From Ensifer sp. BR816 (GTDB lineage Bacteria > Pseudomonadota > Alphaproteobacteria > Rhizobiales > Rhizobiaceae): a stretch of 64,000 bases of DNA. Both the position numbers and the translations under genes were made by a program. The stretch covers positions 5,640,799 to 5,704,798 of the forward strand of contig NZ_KB905370.1 of the NCBI RefSeq assembly GCF_000378985.1, read 5' to 3'. The notes below the pieces were generated by a model. That model searched no databases. It had not been told where the DNA came from and saw only the letters and a list, made by a program, of their open reading frames with translations. Positions 26,260 to 35,854 of the stretch are shown one piece after another (positions within the stretch are counted from its first letter, which is position 1; each line of letters begins with the position of its first letter).

Positions 26260-26799
26260 CTATTGCGGACGCGCCAGCCGCAAGCTCGCCAACAGCAGGG
26301 CGACGGCCCCGACGGGCAGGTATAGCCTGATCCCCAGCACCAGGAACTGGTAGTAGGCGGAGAGCGACGTGAACAGCGCCTGATGGAACCAGACGCGCGA
26401 GCCTGCTTCCGCATGCCACTGGGAATAGAAGAGCCGGTAATCGAGAGCGAAGAACAGCGCCGTCACGCCGATGGTGCCCGCGATCAGGCAAAGAAGATAG
26501 GCCGCAAAGCGTGTTTCGACGGCGCGACCTTGTGCGATAGATCGACCCGCGAAAAGCGAAAGCGGCCAGGCGACGAGGCCGCCCAGGGCATAGAGCAGCA
26601 GGATGCTTTCGAGGTGGAATGTGGCGTCATGCTCACGCAGCCAGAGCGCACACCAGGCGGAAAACGCCATCGCCAGCCCCCAGGCAGGACCACCTATGAA
26701 AGCTTCACGCCACGACGGTACGGCACGAAGGAAGCGCACTCGTGTCGCGTGATGCGTGGGTGCGAAGCCTTTCGGATGGGCGGCGGGCTCCTTTTTCAT
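26260..26799 (-). CDS. Hypothetical four-helix membrane protein
   Basis: A 179-residue protein with a basic N-terminus and four hydrophobic segments (about 36-52, 64-82, 97-118 and 150-174). I do not recognise a family. Its ATG overlaps the end of the DUF2259 gene by 4 bases (ATGA), so it is coupled to that secreted protein and lies downstream of rpe. A role in the envelope with its neighbour is possible. Confidence 0.7.
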   Translation of the reverse strand: MKKEPAAHPKGFAPTHHATRVRFLRAVPSWREAFIGGPAWGLAMAFSAWCALWLREHDATFHLESILLLYALGGLVAWPLSLFAGRSIAQGRAVETRFAAYLLCLIAGTIGVTALFFALDYRLFYSQWHAEAGSRVWFHQALFTSLSAYYQFLVLGIRLYLPVGAVALLLASLRLARPQ

Positions 26800-27539
26800 C
26801 GTCCAGGCCAGATCGGCATGGCGATCCAGCGCCCGTCGGTCGTGCCTTCGAAACCGAGCGATTTGACCAGGACCATGACGATGTGCACCTGCGTGCCGTC
26901 ATCGTTGACGTGGGTCACCACGCCGCCGATGCGGTAGCCCGTCGGGCAGTGGCGGCTTTCCGGAATGCGGGCATCATCCTGCAGCACCTCGGATACCGGC
27001 TGTCCGGCCTTCTCCGTCATGACGAGGCGGAAGCCCTTGACGGTTTTCAGGAGATCCTTGCACATGCCTTCCGCTTCGAAGCTCTTTTCTTCGAGATCGA
27101 CTTCGTAGGTTTTTCGAAACGGCGGGTCGGCTGGAAAGGAATCGTATCTCAGCCTGTGGTCGGCCGCGTCAGGCTCCGTGACGGGATTGTAGGCGGCAAG
27201 CAGCCCTGGCGTATCGAGAAGACGGTAGGCGTCGATCAGCGGTTCTGCCCGCCGGCGTGCGTCGCGGCGAGCCTTGGGAAGGGCACCGCCATCCTCCTCG
27301 ACACGGGCGCGCACCGGCGCGCCGGGCAGGAAGGTATCGGTGCGCGTGTCGAGGACGTAAATCGCTGAATAGGGAAAGCCGGATCCATCCTGAATGCCAT
27401 ATTCCTCGAAGGCGAAGACCTTGCCGTCCGAAGAAAAGCCGATCGGCTGAAAACTGGCATAGTCGCCCGCGACGGCGGGCGGCGCGGCAATCGCCGTTGC
27501 GATCAGGACTGCAGTCGCGATCGCCGCCCGCGCGTTCAT
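26796..27539 (-). CDS. DUF2259 predicted secreted protein
   Basis: A 247-residue protein with a signal peptide ([25 protein letters not shown]) and a body matching DUF2259: FSSDGKVFAFEEYGIQDGSGFPYS near the N-terminus, LDTRTDTF and HVNDDGTQVHIVMVL later. It should be periplasmic. The start overlaps the rpe stop by one base (TGATG), and its own stop overlaps the next gene's start. Function unknown. The start at 27539 is fixed by the signal peptide and the coupling; the longer reading upstream is the rpe gene in another frame. Confidence 0.85.
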   Translation of the reverse strand: MNARAAIATAVLIATAIAAPPAVAGDYASFQPIGFSSDGKVFAFEEYGIQDGSGFPYSAIYVLDTRTDTFLPGAPVRARVEEDGGALPKARRDARRRAEPLIDAYRLLDTPGLLAAYNPVTEPDAADHRLRYDSFPADPPFRKTYEVDLEEKSFEAEGMCKDLLKTVKGFRLVMTEKAGQPVSEVLQDDARIPESRHCPTGYRIGGVVTHVNDDGTQVHIVMVLVKSLGFEGTTDGRWIAMPIWPGR

Positions 27540-28213
27540 CAGCGCGCCTTCTCGGCCGGTGCGCGGATCGCCTCGATGGCGGTGCGGTAGGCGTCGACCG
27601 AGCCCCCCTTGAAAACGGCCGAGCCGGCGACCAGCACGTTGGCGCCAGCGCCCGCGACGACGCCGGAGGTTTCGTGCGTGATGCCGCCATCCACTTCGAT
27701 CTCGATCGGCCGGTTGCCGACCATTGCCTTGATGCGACGGATCTTCTCTTCCATGGCGGCGATGAATTTCTGGCCGCCGAAGCCCGGATTGACGGTCATC
27801 ACCAAAATGAGATCGACCGTGTCCAGCACATATTCGAGTGCGTTTTCGGGCGTCGCAGGATTGAGCGAGACGCCGGCCTTCTTGCCGAGTGCCTTCACGG
27901 TCTGCAACGAGCGGTGCAGATGCGGACCCGCTTCGGCATGGACGGTCAGGATATCGCAACCGGCCTTGGCGAAGGCTTCGAGGAAGGGATCGGCCGGCGC
28001 GATCATCAGGTGGCAATCGAACGTCGCGTCGGTGTAGGAGCGCAGCGACTTGATGACATCGGGACCGAAGGTAATGTTCGGCACGAAATGGCCGTCCATG
28101 ACGTCGAGGTGGATCCAATCGGCACCGGCATCCACGACATCGCGGACCTCCTGGCCGAGTTTGGAGAAATTGGCCGCCAGGATCGATGGGGCAATGCGAA
28201 TAGGGTGGTTCAT
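27539..28213 (-). CDS. rpe: Ribulose-phosphate 3-epimerase
   Basis: A 224-residue TIM barrel. It has [17 protein letters not shown] at the start, [16 protein letters not shown] and [10 protein letters not shown] with the catalytic Asp residues (EVDGGI), and IEVDGGI near the C-terminus. It interconverts ribulose-5-phosphate and xylulose-5-phosphate in the pentose phosphate and Calvin-type routes. GGAGG six bases ahead of ATG 28213 fixes the start. Its stop overlaps the DUF2259 start, so the two are coupled. Confidence 0.97.
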   Translation of the reverse strand: MNHPIRIAPSILAANFSKLGQEVRDVVDAGADWIHLDVMDGHFVPNITFGPDVIKSLRSYTDATFDCHLMIAPADPFLEAFAKAGCDILTVHAEAGPHLHRSLQTVKALGKKAGVSLNPATPENALEYVLDTVDLILVMTVNPGFGGQKFIAAMEEKIRRIKAMVGNRPIEIEVDGGITHETSGVVAGAGANVLVAGSAVFKGGSVDAYRTAIEAIRAPAEKAR

Positions 28214-28286
28214 GAACAGCCTCCGGTCTTTCCCGCGCCCATAGCATTCCGCGACCGTGCGAACAACATGCGAGGGCGACCCTCGG

Positions 28287-29294
28287 TTATCCTGGCAATG
28301 CCGACCAAGCGGGCTTGAGGTCTCCCGCGGCCACGGCGGCATCGTGGACGCCACGCGCGATTGCCCGCGCCATCGTCGCCGCCGCGGCGGCGCTGAGGTC
28401 TATGAAATCTTCGAGCCGGAGTGTCTTGCCGCTGGCGCCCGTCGAGAGGGCAAAGACAAGATCGCCGTCGAGCGGTGTATGGGACGGCCACAGCGCTCGG
28501 GAAAATCCGTCATGGGCGGCGATCGCCAGGCGTTTCGCCTCGGCTTTCGAAAGAACCGCGTCGGTGGCGACAACGGCGATGGTCGTGTTGGCGGCTGCTG
28601 CGTCCGGCTCGCGGAACTTGAGCCGCGGGCGTGCCGCATCCGCCGGCCAGGGAGACGGCATCCCGACCCCGCCGAACTCGTCATCCACTTCAAAGGGCGC
28701 GGCCCAAAAATGGCGCGTGTCGCCGATGGTTGCCGAGCCGAGCGCGTTGACGGCGACGAGTGCGCCGACGGTGACGCCGTTTGCGAGGATCGTCGATGCG
28801 GAACCGAGGCCGCCCTTGAAAGTTGCCGTGAGTGCGCCGGTTCCGGCCCCGGCGCTGCCGGTTGCGAAGGTCTCTGCCGCGGCACGCGCCGCGTCATAAC
28901 CGAGGTCGCGATAGGGCGAAAACTGCCCCCAATCCTTGTCGCCGCCATTCATCAGATCGAAGAGGATTGCCGCAGGAACGATCGGGATACGATGCGGGCC
29001 GACGGGAAAGCCGCGGCCGATTTCGCGAAGTGCCGCCTGCACGCCGGACGCCGCGTCGAGGCCGAAGGCGGAGCCGCCCGATAATACGAGCGCGTCCACG
29101 GTCTGGACCGTGTTGTGCGGCGCGAGGAGGTCGGTCTCGCGCGTACCCGGCGCGCCGCCCAGAACCTGTACCGCGGCGGTAGCCGGCGGATCGCAAAGCA
29201 CCGTCGTGACGCCGGATTTAAGCCGGTGATCCTCCGCGTTTCCGACCAGGATTCCCGCGACATCGGTGATCAGATTGTTCGGCCCCTTGCGCAT
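28287..29294 (-). CDS. P1-family (DmpA-like) peptidase
   Basis: A 335-residue member of the P1/DmpA peptidase family of N-terminal nucleophile enzymes. The conserved core runs [41 protein letters not shown] and GATVNALGSA-like segments. In DmpA the precursor is cleaved before a Ser/Thr nucleophile, and the GLGSAS serine here (about residue 189) is the best candidate. Such enzymes act as aminopeptidases on D- or L-amino acid amides, or on beta-peptides. The start overlaps the stop of the binding protein gene by one base, so the two are coupled; that gene's product may supply its substrate. Confidence 0.85.
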   Translation of the reverse strand: MRKGPNNLITDVAGILVGNAEDHRLKSGVTTVLCDPPATAAVQVLGGAPGTRETDLLAPHNTVQTVDALVLSGGSAFGLDAASGVQAALREIGRGFPVGPHRIPIVPAAILFDLMNGGDKDWGQFSPYRDLGYDAARAAAETFATGSAGAGTGALTATFKGGLGSASTILANGVTVGALVAVNALGSATIGDTRHFWAAPFEVDDEFGGVGMPSPWPADAARPRLKFREPDAAAANTTIAVVATDAVLSKAEAKRLAIAAHDGFSRALWPSHTPLDGDLVFALSTGASGKTLRLEDFIDLSAAAAATMARAIARGVHDAAVAAGDLKPAWSALPG

Positions 29295-30382
29295 CACTGC
29301 GCCTTGCCTGCATCGGCGGTGGGCACGAAGCGGCCGTCCTGCCATTGCATCAGCCGATACGGGCTTTCGGCCCGTTCATGCGCGCTATTGAAGCCAACGG
29401 GGCCGAGGACGGTCCCATAGCGACCCTTCAAAAGAGCGTCCAGGATATCTTTTTCATCCTTCTCGGCCTGATCTTTTGCCTGCTCCAGCAGCGACAGGGC
29501 TGCAAAGGCCGGGAGAACGTAGCCGTCCGGCTCGATGCCGGCGGCACGCATTGCCGTGACGACCGGCGCGGCCTCACTCGACCGGGCCGGATCGGGAATA
29601 GTGACGGCGAGCACGCCGTTCTCGAGCGGCACGTCAAGATCTGCAGCGTTCAGCGTATCGCCGCCAAGCAGCGTTATCGGAATATTCTCCGACTTGGCAT
29701 CGCGCGCAATGACGGCGGTATCGTTGCGGTCGCCGCCGGTGAACACATGCGTTGCACCGCTCTTCGCCAGGCGTCGAACGAGTCTGACCTGCTGTTCCTG
29801 CGACGGGCGGTACGTATCCGTGAAGACGGGGGTAATGCCGATCTCGGCAAGGGCGGTGCGCACGCTTTCAACGAGCTCGCGGCTATGGATCGTTCCGTCG
29901 TCGATGAGCGCAAGCGGCTTGTCCCTCCAGTGCGTCACGATGGCATCGGTGATCGCCGCGGCCTCGGCCTTGCCGCTCGGCGCCAGGCGATAGAGCGGCC
30001 ATTTCTTCTTGAGGGCGTCCTCCATGAGGATATCCGAGCGCACGCTCAGCGTAATGGCGGGAATGCCCGCTTCGGCAAGGGCCGGCAGCGCCGCTTCCAG
30101 GCTCTCGGTGCACAGGAAGCCGATTGCAGCCTCGGCGCCGCTGGCAAGTAGCGCCTTCGTCAGGGCCTCGCCGCCGGCGGGGTCGCAGCTTTCCGCGATG
30201 GGAATGATTTCGCTTCCCCGATCCCCGGCCTGGAACGCGGCGCCATCGGTGATCTGTTTTCCGAGCGCGACAAAGGGACCGTCAGCGGGAGCGACGACGG
30301 CAACCTTCAGTCCGGCGGCAAGCGCAGGGGTGGACAGCGCCAGTCCGGCGGCAAAAAGGGTCGTACCAATCGAATTCAGCAT
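29294..30382 (-). CDS. Branched-chain amino acid-type ABC binding protein (orphan)
   Basis: A 362-residue periplasmic binding protein of the LivJ/LivK type. A signal peptide (MLNSIGTTLFAAGLALSTPALAAG) is followed by LKVAVVAPADGPFVALG and GAEAAIGFLCTESLEAALP, features of the peripla_BP_6 family. The ATG at 30382 was chosen as it begins the signal peptide; upstream residues are not signal-like. No permease or ATPase is next to it. It is coupled to a P1 peptidase gene, hinting at a peptide or amide ligand, by inference only. Confidence 0.83.
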   Translation of the reverse strand: MLNSIGTTLFAAGLALSTPALAAGLKVAVVAPADGPFVALGKQITDGAAFQAGDRGSEIIPIAESCDPAGGEALTKALLASGAEAAIGFLCTESLEAALPALAEAGIPAITLSVRSDILMEDALKKKWPLYRLAPSGKAEAAAITDAIVTHWRDKPLALIDDGTIHSRELVESVRTALAEIGITPVFTDTYRPSQEQQVRLVRRLAKSGATHVFTGGDRNDTAVIARDAKSENIPITLLGGDTLNAADLDVPLENGVLAVTIPDPARSSEAAPVVTAMRAAGIEPDGYVLPAFAALSLLEQAKDQAEKDEKDILDALLKGRYGTVLGPVGFNSAHERAESPYRLMQWQDGRFVPTADAGKAQ

Positions 30383-30541
30383 GTTTTTTTCCGCTATCGC
30401 CCGCCATGTTTTAAGGAAGTGGGACAACTCGTCAAAGGAAAAGATAGGGGTGGAAGCGGCGATCACCCCGTCTGCGTCATCGGGCTGCGCGCATCGGCAA
30501 GAATCTCGGTCGGCCTAGTTTCATATTCTCGGCGACAGTTT

Positions 30542-31069
30542 ATGTATGTGCGAGATACCGATCCGGAGCGTGATGTGTTGGAGAAGACCCGGCTGGACCC
30601 GATAACCTACCGCGACACGATGAGCCGCTTGTCGCATCACGTGCAGTTGATCACTGCGGCGGATGGCGCCGAACGGCGTGGCGTGACCATTACCGCCGCT
30701 TGTTCGGTCTCGGACGATCCGCCGACGATCCTCGCCTGCCTCAATGCTGCAAATCCTCGTAACGACATCTTCTCCCGCAGCGGCGGCTTCGCGTTGAACG
30801 TTCTGGGTGGCCACCACCTCGCTTTGGCGCACGCCTTCTCCGGACGCGACCAGCTCGATATGGAGCGCCGGTTTGCGCTCGGCCGCTGGACGCAGCTGAC
30901 GACGGGGGCCCCCATTCTCGTCGATGCGACTGCCGCCTTCGATTGCCGACTGATCGAAGTCAAGATTATGGCCACCCACGCGATCCTCTTCGGCGAAGTC
31001 GTCGATGTGCGAATCGGCGAAAAGGCGGCGCCGCTTGTCTATGTGGACCGGGGCTACCGCACGCTGTGA
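30542..31069 (+). CDS. Flavin reductase-like protein
   Basis: A 175-residue flavin reductase domain protein of the HpaC/NtaB type. Features include MSRLSHHVQLITA near residue 26, GVTITAACSVSDDPPTILACLN (flavin contact loop) and FGEVVDVRIG toward the C-terminus. It uses NAD(P)H to reduce FMN or FAD for a partner monooxygenase, which is not in the window. The ATG at 30542 is the first in frame that gives a sensible N-terminus; an internal Met at residue 27 is an alternative start. Confidence 0.87.
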   Translation: MYVRDTDPERDVLEKTRLDPITYRDTMSRLSHHVQLITAADGAERRGVTITAACSVSDDPPTILACLNAANPRNDIFSRSGGFALNVLGGHHLALAHAFSGRDQLDMERRFALGRWTQLTTGAPILVDATAAFDCRLIEVKIMATHAILFGEVVDVRIGEKAAPLVYVDRGYRTL

Positions 31070-31132
31070 GTTCGCTGTTTCACTGAGCTGCGTAGAACCG
31101 GGCCGGCGCCCATCTCCTGAAGGACCGACGCG

Positions 31133-31450
31133 ATGGACAATGCTGCAATCGAGGAAATGTTCGAGACACTGGGGTTGATCACCATTCGCCGCATGTTCGG
31201 CGGCAAGGGCATCTATTGCGAGGGGATCATTCTCGCGCTCGAGGTCGACGGGGAGATCCTTCTGAAGGGCGACGCCGAATCGGCTTCGGAACTCGAGGAG
31301 GCGGGCGCGAGGCAATGGGCTTATGACGGCAAGGGAAAGCCGGTGAAAATGCCCTATTGGAGCATTCCTGAGGCAGCCTACGATGATCCGGATGAAATGG
31401 CCCGCTGGGTGAAGTTGGCTTTCGCGGCGGCGCGCAGAGCGAAAAAGTGA
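31133..31450 (+). CDS. TfoX N-terminal domain protein
   Basis: A 105-residue protein matching the TfoX_N domain: LGLITIRRMFGGKGIYCEGIILALEVDGEILLKGD near the N-terminus and PYWSIPEAAYDDPDEMARWV near the end. Full TfoX in enterobacteria promotes competence; isolated N-domains like this are common in rhizobia and have no defined role known to me. It lies 63 bases downstream of the flavin reductase, so the two may be co-transcribed. Confidence 0.88.
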   Translation: MDNAAIEEMFETLGLITIRRMFGGKGIYCEGIILALEVDGEILLKGDAESASELEEAGARQWAYDGKGKPVKMPYWSIPEAAYDDPDEMARWVKLAFAAARRAKK

Positions 31451-31469
31451 GTGCGCCGGTCGCTTGGAT

Positions 31470-31877
31470 CTAGACGAGCGCGCGCACGGCATCCGCCGCG
31501 AAGCGGGACAATGGCTGGGGCAGGGCGGAAAGATCGAACCAGCCTATGTCGGAAAGCTTGTCCGGTTCGGTGAGGTGCGGTTCGCCGGTAAAGTCATCGG
31601 TCGCATAGATCAGCGAGATCCAGTGCTGGCGATCGGCCTCGATCATCTGCTCGCTGATGCAAAGAAAGCGCGTCGAATGGATCGAGAGGCCGCTTTCCTC
31701 TTCCGCTTCACGGCGCGCGGCATCCTCCGCACGCTCCATGTGGTCGACCTTGCCGCCGACGATACTCCAGTGGCCCGCCTCCGGCGCCTTCAGCCGGCGG
31801 CACAACAGGATTTTGCCGTCCCGCAGGATCGCGAGACCGCAGCCGAGGCCCGGAAAATCGATGCCGGGGAAAGCCAT
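31470..31877 (-). CDS. Nudix hydrolase
   Basis: A 135-residue Nudix protein. The Nudix box runs through GGKVDHMERAEDAARREAEEESGL (residues 41-64), with the metal-binding REAEEES helix intact. It hydrolyses a nucleoside diphosphate linked to some other group; substrate unknown. GLGCGLAILRDGKILLCRR is the first strand pair. It lies 10 bases downstream of the helicase gene on the same strand, so it may be its co-transcribed partner. Confidence 0.92.
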   Translation of the reverse strand: MAFPGIDFPGLGCGLAILRDGKILLCRRLKAPEAGHWSIVGGKVDHMERAEDAARREAEEESGLSIHSTRFLCISEQMIEADRQHWISLIYATDDFTGEPHLTEPDKLSDIGWFDLSALPQPLSRFAADAVRALV

Positions 31878-31887
31878 GGACGGGCTA

Positions 31888-33393
31888 TCAGGCCTTGCCG
31901 GCGATTAGCATGAAGGCGGGGATTTCATCGCCGAAGCCGACCGGCGTCGGGCCATCGTCATAGTCGCGGCGATTGCGGTTGCGGCGGTCGCGATTGTCGT
32001 CATTTGCGGCGTTCTGCGCCCGACCCGGGCGATCGTTGCGGCTCGAATGCCCCTGCTTGCTCTCGGCGCTACGTTCCGGTTTCACCACTTCCGCCCTTTC
32101 CGCGACTGGTTCGAATTCGGCCACATTATCGAGACGGGCGGTATCGGATTTATGATCGCCACGCACGCGGCCAGAACGTTCCACATCTTTTTTGCGGTCC
32201 TTGCGGCCATCGCGGCCGCGTTCGCGCCGTCCATCGTGGCTTTCCATCGGCTCGGGCAATTGGGAAAGATCGCCGCTCAGCCATTCGACTTTCTGGCCGA
32301 TCAGCTTCTCGATGGCGTCGGAGAACTTCGTGTCGCGCTTCGTCACGATGGTGAAGGAGGCGCCGGAGCGCCCGGCGCGGCCGGTACGGCCGATGCGGTG
32401 GACATAGTCTTCCGCATGGATCGGAACATCGAAATTGAAGACGTGGCTGACGTCCGGAATGTCGAGGCCGCGCGCCGCGACGTCCGAGGCAACCAGCAGC
32501 TTGATGTTGCCGTCCTTGAAATTGGCCAGCATGGCCATGCGCGAGCGCTGGTCCATGTCACCGTGCAGGGCGCCGACCGAAAAGCCATGGCGGTCGAGCG
32601 AGCGGAAGAGCTCGGCGACGTCCTTCTTGCGGTTGCAGAAGATGATCGCGTTCTTGAGTTCGTCCTGGGCGCGGATGAGATCCCGCAATACGGTGCGCTT
32701 CTCGTAGTCCTTGGCGTGAGCGGCAACGAACCGCTGCGTTACGGTGCTTGCCGTCGAGGCGGGGCGGGCAACTTCAACCCGTTCGGGATTCTGCAGGAAA
32801 CGGTCGGCAAGCTTCTGGATTTCCGGCGGCATCGTCGCCGAGAAGAACAGCGTCTGCCGGGTGAAGGGGATGAGTTTCGCGATCCGTTCGATATCCGGGA
32901 TGAATCCCATGTCGAGCATGCGATCGGCCTCGTCGATGACAAGGATCTCCACACCGCTCATCAGTAGTTTGCCGCGCTCGAAATGATCGAGCAGGCGTCC
33001 GGGGGTGCAGATCAGAACGTCGGCGCCGCGCTCGAGCTTGCGGTCCTGCTCGTCGAAGGAGACGCCGCCGATTAAAAGCGCAATGTTGAGCTTGTGATTC
33101 TTGCCGTACTTGTCGAAGTTCTCTGCGACCTGCGCGGCGAGCTCACGGGTCGGCTCCAGGATCAGGGTGCGCGGCATGCGTGCACGCGCGCGTCCTTTTT
33201 CCAGAAGTGTCAACATCGGCAGAACGAAAGATGCCGTCTTGCCAGTGCCGGTTTGCGCGATGCCTAGGATGTCGCGACGCTGCAGGGCCGGCGGAACGGC
33301 ACCCGCTTGGATCGGTGTCGGCGTTGAATAGCCCGCGTCGGCAACTGCGGAGAGAACTTTTTGGCTCAGGCCAAGGTCAGCAAAATTGGTCAA
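31888..33393 (-). CDS. rhlE: DEAD-box RNA helicase (RhlE type)
   Basis: A 501-residue DEAD-box helicase. Motif I is AQTGTGKT (about 45-52), followed by PTRELA, TPGRLLD, DEAD (about 152-155), SAT, and HRIGRTGRAGR in domain 2. The C-terminus is a low-complexity, Arg/Asp/Asn-rich tail (RNRRDYDD) that probably binds RNA. These helicases remodel rRNA or mRNA, with roles in cold growth and RNA decay. The rhlE symbol is based on overall likeness; other DEAD-box paralogues of rhizobia are not excluded. Confidence 0.92.
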   Translation of the reverse strand: MTNFADLGLSQKVLSAVADAGYSTPTPIQAGAVPPALQRRDILGIAQTGTGKTASFVLPMLTLLEKGRARARMPRTLILEPTRELAAQVAENFDKYGKNHKLNIALLIGGVSFDEQDRKLERGADVLICTPGRLLDHFERGKLLMSGVEILVIDEADRMLDMGFIPDIERIAKLIPFTRQTLFFSATMPPEIQKLADRFLQNPERVEVARPASTASTVTQRFVAAHAKDYEKRTVLRDLIRAQDELKNAIIFCNRKKDVAELFRSLDRHGFSVGALHGDMDQRSRMAMLANFKDGNIKLLVASDVAARGLDIPDVSHVFNFDVPIHAEDYVHRIGRTGRAGRSGASFTIVTKRDTKFSDAIEKLIGQKVEWLSGDLSQLPEPMESHDGRRERGRDGRKDRKKDVERSGRVRGDHKSDTARLDNVAEFEPVAERAEVVKPERSAESKQGHSSRNDRPGRAQNAANDDNRDRRNRNRRDYDDGPTPVGFGDEIPAFMLIAGKA

Positions 33394-33585
33394 AGGGGAA
33401 ACTGTTTCCGTTCCGGTTCAATAGAACACTGATCGATGGAAATCACCATCTGTCGCGGCGCTCTTAAGACGAAAGGCGCCGAAAGTCAAGAAATCCAGGA
33501 CGTTGACGCTTCGGACGGTAAATAGATGCGATTCTTTTGCTTTTGTTGTCAAATGTGGGCGTGCGCCGGCGGCGAACTTGACGCG

Positions 33586-34929
33586 TCAGTTCAGGTAGCC
33601 GGCGAGCTTCGTACCGGCGCGCAGGAACCGCATCGGATCGACCGCCAGGCCATTCAATCGAACTTCATAATGCAGATGCGGACCCGTCGAACGCCCCGTG
33701 CTTCCCGATTGAGCGATCACCTGGTCGGCGTCCACGCGGTCACCGACATTCACGAGAATGACGGCCAGGTGCGCATAGCGCGTCGAGACGCCGTTTCCGT
33801 GATCTATCTCGATCATGTTGCCGTATCCGCCCGAATGCCCCGCCGTCGTCACGGTTCCCGCTGCGGTCGAGCGAATCCGCGTGCCGGTCGCGGCGTGGAA
33901 GTCGATGCCGGCATGAAGCGCCAACCGCCCAAGGAAGGGATCCATTCGATTTCCGAAACTGCTCGTGACGTCGCTTGCCGGCGCTGGACTTTCGAGTGGG
34001 AGTTTTCGTACCGCCTCGCGGGTCTCTTCCAATTCGACAATTGCGCTGTCGAGTGTGGCGAGTGACCGTTCGAACTCGTCCTGCTTCTGCGGCTCGACAT
34101 AGGGTCCGCCGATTGCCGTCCCGTCGGCCGGGATCGCGGACGTGGTCAAGGCGTCAGCGGTCTTCATATCCGGGAGGACAAACCCCGTGTGCTCGACAAT
34201 CGTCCTGATCGCTTCGGAGGTCACCTGTGCACTGCTCGTCAGCTGCCGAACACGGGCCATCTGATCGCGCTCGATGCCCTTCAGCGAAAGGGTAACTTTT
34301 GAAAAGATGCGATCCGTCCGATCGGAAACTGTCTCTCTTGGTCTGCGCGACCCCACTTCCGGCGCATAGCCGAGCGCGGACGCATGCGCCGGCGCGTCAG
34401 CGTTCTCTCCTGCGATACCCATGATCTCTTCGATCGCCTTGATGCCTTCCCGGGCGTCGGCGCGTTTTCCGTAGGCGAGGGGTTCGGCGTCGGGCAACGC
34501 GGCCGCTTCTCCGCTACTTGCCGATTGCTCGGCGCCATCGGCCAGAGTGCCGACCCTGCCGCTGCGTGCGGAAAGCTCCAACTGCTGCTGCAGGAGCTTC
34601 TCGACCTTTTCCTCGACGATCTGCTGGTCGAGCAACTGTCGGCTCGTCACGCGATCGACTTGCGCCCGAAGCGCCGTGATTCGGTCCTCGTATTCATGCT
34701 GCATGCGTGCCTGGCGGGCGATCGTGCCGCCGATCAGGTCATCGCGGAGCACGAGATAGGTGGTCGCAGCGAAATAGCCGATGCCGAAGACGCCGATGAG
34801 CGAGGTCGCAACGGCCGCCATCCACGGGCGGACCGTCATATGGCGAACCTTGTCCCCGCTCGCGAGAATCAGGACGTGGCTTTGCCTTCGCTTCCCGAAG
34901 CCCCGGTTTTCCGGACGAACAGACACCAC
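33586..34929 (-). CDS. M23 peptidase with coiled coil (murein hydrolase)
   Basis: A 447-residue inner membrane-anchored protein. One N-terminal helix (about 34-58), then a long helical coiled-coil region (about 75-310) and a C-terminal LytM/M23 domain (about 325-435). The zinc ligands are present: HAGIDF (HxxxD) and HLHYE (HxH). It either cuts peptidoglycan peptides or activates other hydrolases in the periplasm. A GTG start at 34929 is used; Met31 just before the membrane helix is the alternative. Confidence 0.9.
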   Translation of the reverse strand: MVSVRPENRGFGKRRQSHVLILASGDKVRHMTVRPWMAAVATSLIGVFGIGYFAATTYLVLRDDLIGGTIARQARMQHEYEDRITALRAQVDRVTSRQLLDQQIVEEKVEKLLQQQLELSARSGRVGTLADGAEQSASSGEAAALPDAEPLAYGKRADAREGIKAIEEIMGIAGENADAPAHASALGYAPEVGSRRPRETVSDRTDRIFSKVTLSLKGIERDQMARVRQLTSSAQVTSEAIRTIVEHTGFVLPDMKTADALTTSAIPADGTAIGGPYVEPQKQDEFERSLATLDSAIVELEETREAVRKLPLESPAPASDVTSSFGNRMDPFLGRLALHAGIDFHAATGTRIRSTAAGTVTTAGHSGGYGNMIEIDHGNGVSTRYAHLAVILVNVGDRVDADQVIAQSGSTGRSTGPHLHYEVRLNGLAVDPMRFLRAGTKLAGYLN

Positions 34930-35019
34930 GCCACCCCCGCCAAATGCGAACCCAACTCGTTTTTGCCCCGAGGGAGATTACACTTTATTAGGGTTAATAA
35001 AGCGTGAAGGCGCGGCCGA

Positions 35020-35847
35020 TCAGATGTTGGTGGAGGCCGTCATCGACCGGTAGAACGATGGCGTCAAACCGGCCTCGGCGCGCGCCACGTCGTTGAAGGG
35101 GGCCTTCAGAGGCCCGCGAAAGTTCGCCCTGACGAGCGCCTTGAAGGTCGCGGCCGGGTCCTTCTTCTGCCGCGCGCAGAGGAAGCGGAACCACTTCGCC
35201 CCGACAGCAACGTGTCCCTTCTCGTCTTCATAGATGACGTCGAGAACGGCGGCGCTTTCGTGATCGCCGGTTTCACGCATCTTCGCCTGCAATGCCGGCG
35301 TGACGTCTAGGCCACGCGCTTCCAGGATGAGCGGCACCACGGCCAGCCGCGCGGTCAGATCGTTGCGCGTGTCGTGGGCGGCTTGCCAGAGGCCGTCGTG
35401 GGCCGGCAGGTCGCCATAGTCGGCACCGAGGTCGTTAAGCCTTTGCCGCACCAGCCGAAAATGCTTGGCTTCCTCGAAGGCGACCTGCATCCAGCCGTCG
35501 AAGAAGGATGGCGGGACGGCCTCCGTGGCGAAGCGCGCGACGATGTCCAGTGCCAGATCGACCGCGTTCAATTCGATATGGGCAATTGCGTGGAGGAGGG
35601 CGATGCGGCCCTTCGGGGAGCCGAGGGAGCGCCGCTTGACCTGCGTCGGCGGCGTCAGGATCGGCTTTTCAGGTCTGCCCGGTCGTGCCGGTACGGGGCG
35701 ATCGAGCGGTGAGCGCAAGGACAGCGTCCGCGCCTGCCAACGTCGCGCAGCCTCCTGCGCGACCTCGGCCTTGATTTCAAGGTCCGCCGCACGGATGGCC
35801 TCGACAGCCGCGCCGCGCAAGCTATGAAATGGCGGGAGCACTCGCAT
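35020..35847 (-). CDS. DUF455 ferritin-like protein
   Basis: A 275-residue protein of the DUF455 family. A four-helix ferritin-like core carries metal-ligand type residues: HIELNAVDLALD, VAFEEAKHF, and VIYEDEKGHVAVG (Glu/Asp/His at the expected places). The family belongs to the diiron-protein superfamily, with unknown reaction. It is followed 7 bases after the peroxiredoxin stop on the same strand, suggesting a joint redox or iron role. The N-terminal 30 residues look helical and not export-related. Confidence 0.85.
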   Translation of the reverse strand: MRVLPPFHSLRGAAVEAIRAADLEIKAEVAQEAARRWQARTLSLRSPLDRPVPARPGRPEKPILTPPTQVKRRSLGSPKGRIALLHAIAHIELNAVDLALDIVARFATEAVPPSFFDGWMQVAFEEAKHFRLVRQRLNDLGADYGDLPAHDGLWQAAHDTRNDLTARLAVVPLILEARGLDVTPALQAKMRETGDHESAAVLDVIYEDEKGHVAVGAKWFRFLCARQKKDPAATFKALVRANFRGPLKAPFNDVARAEAGLTPSFYRSMTASTNI

Positions 35848-35854
35848 TGATCAC

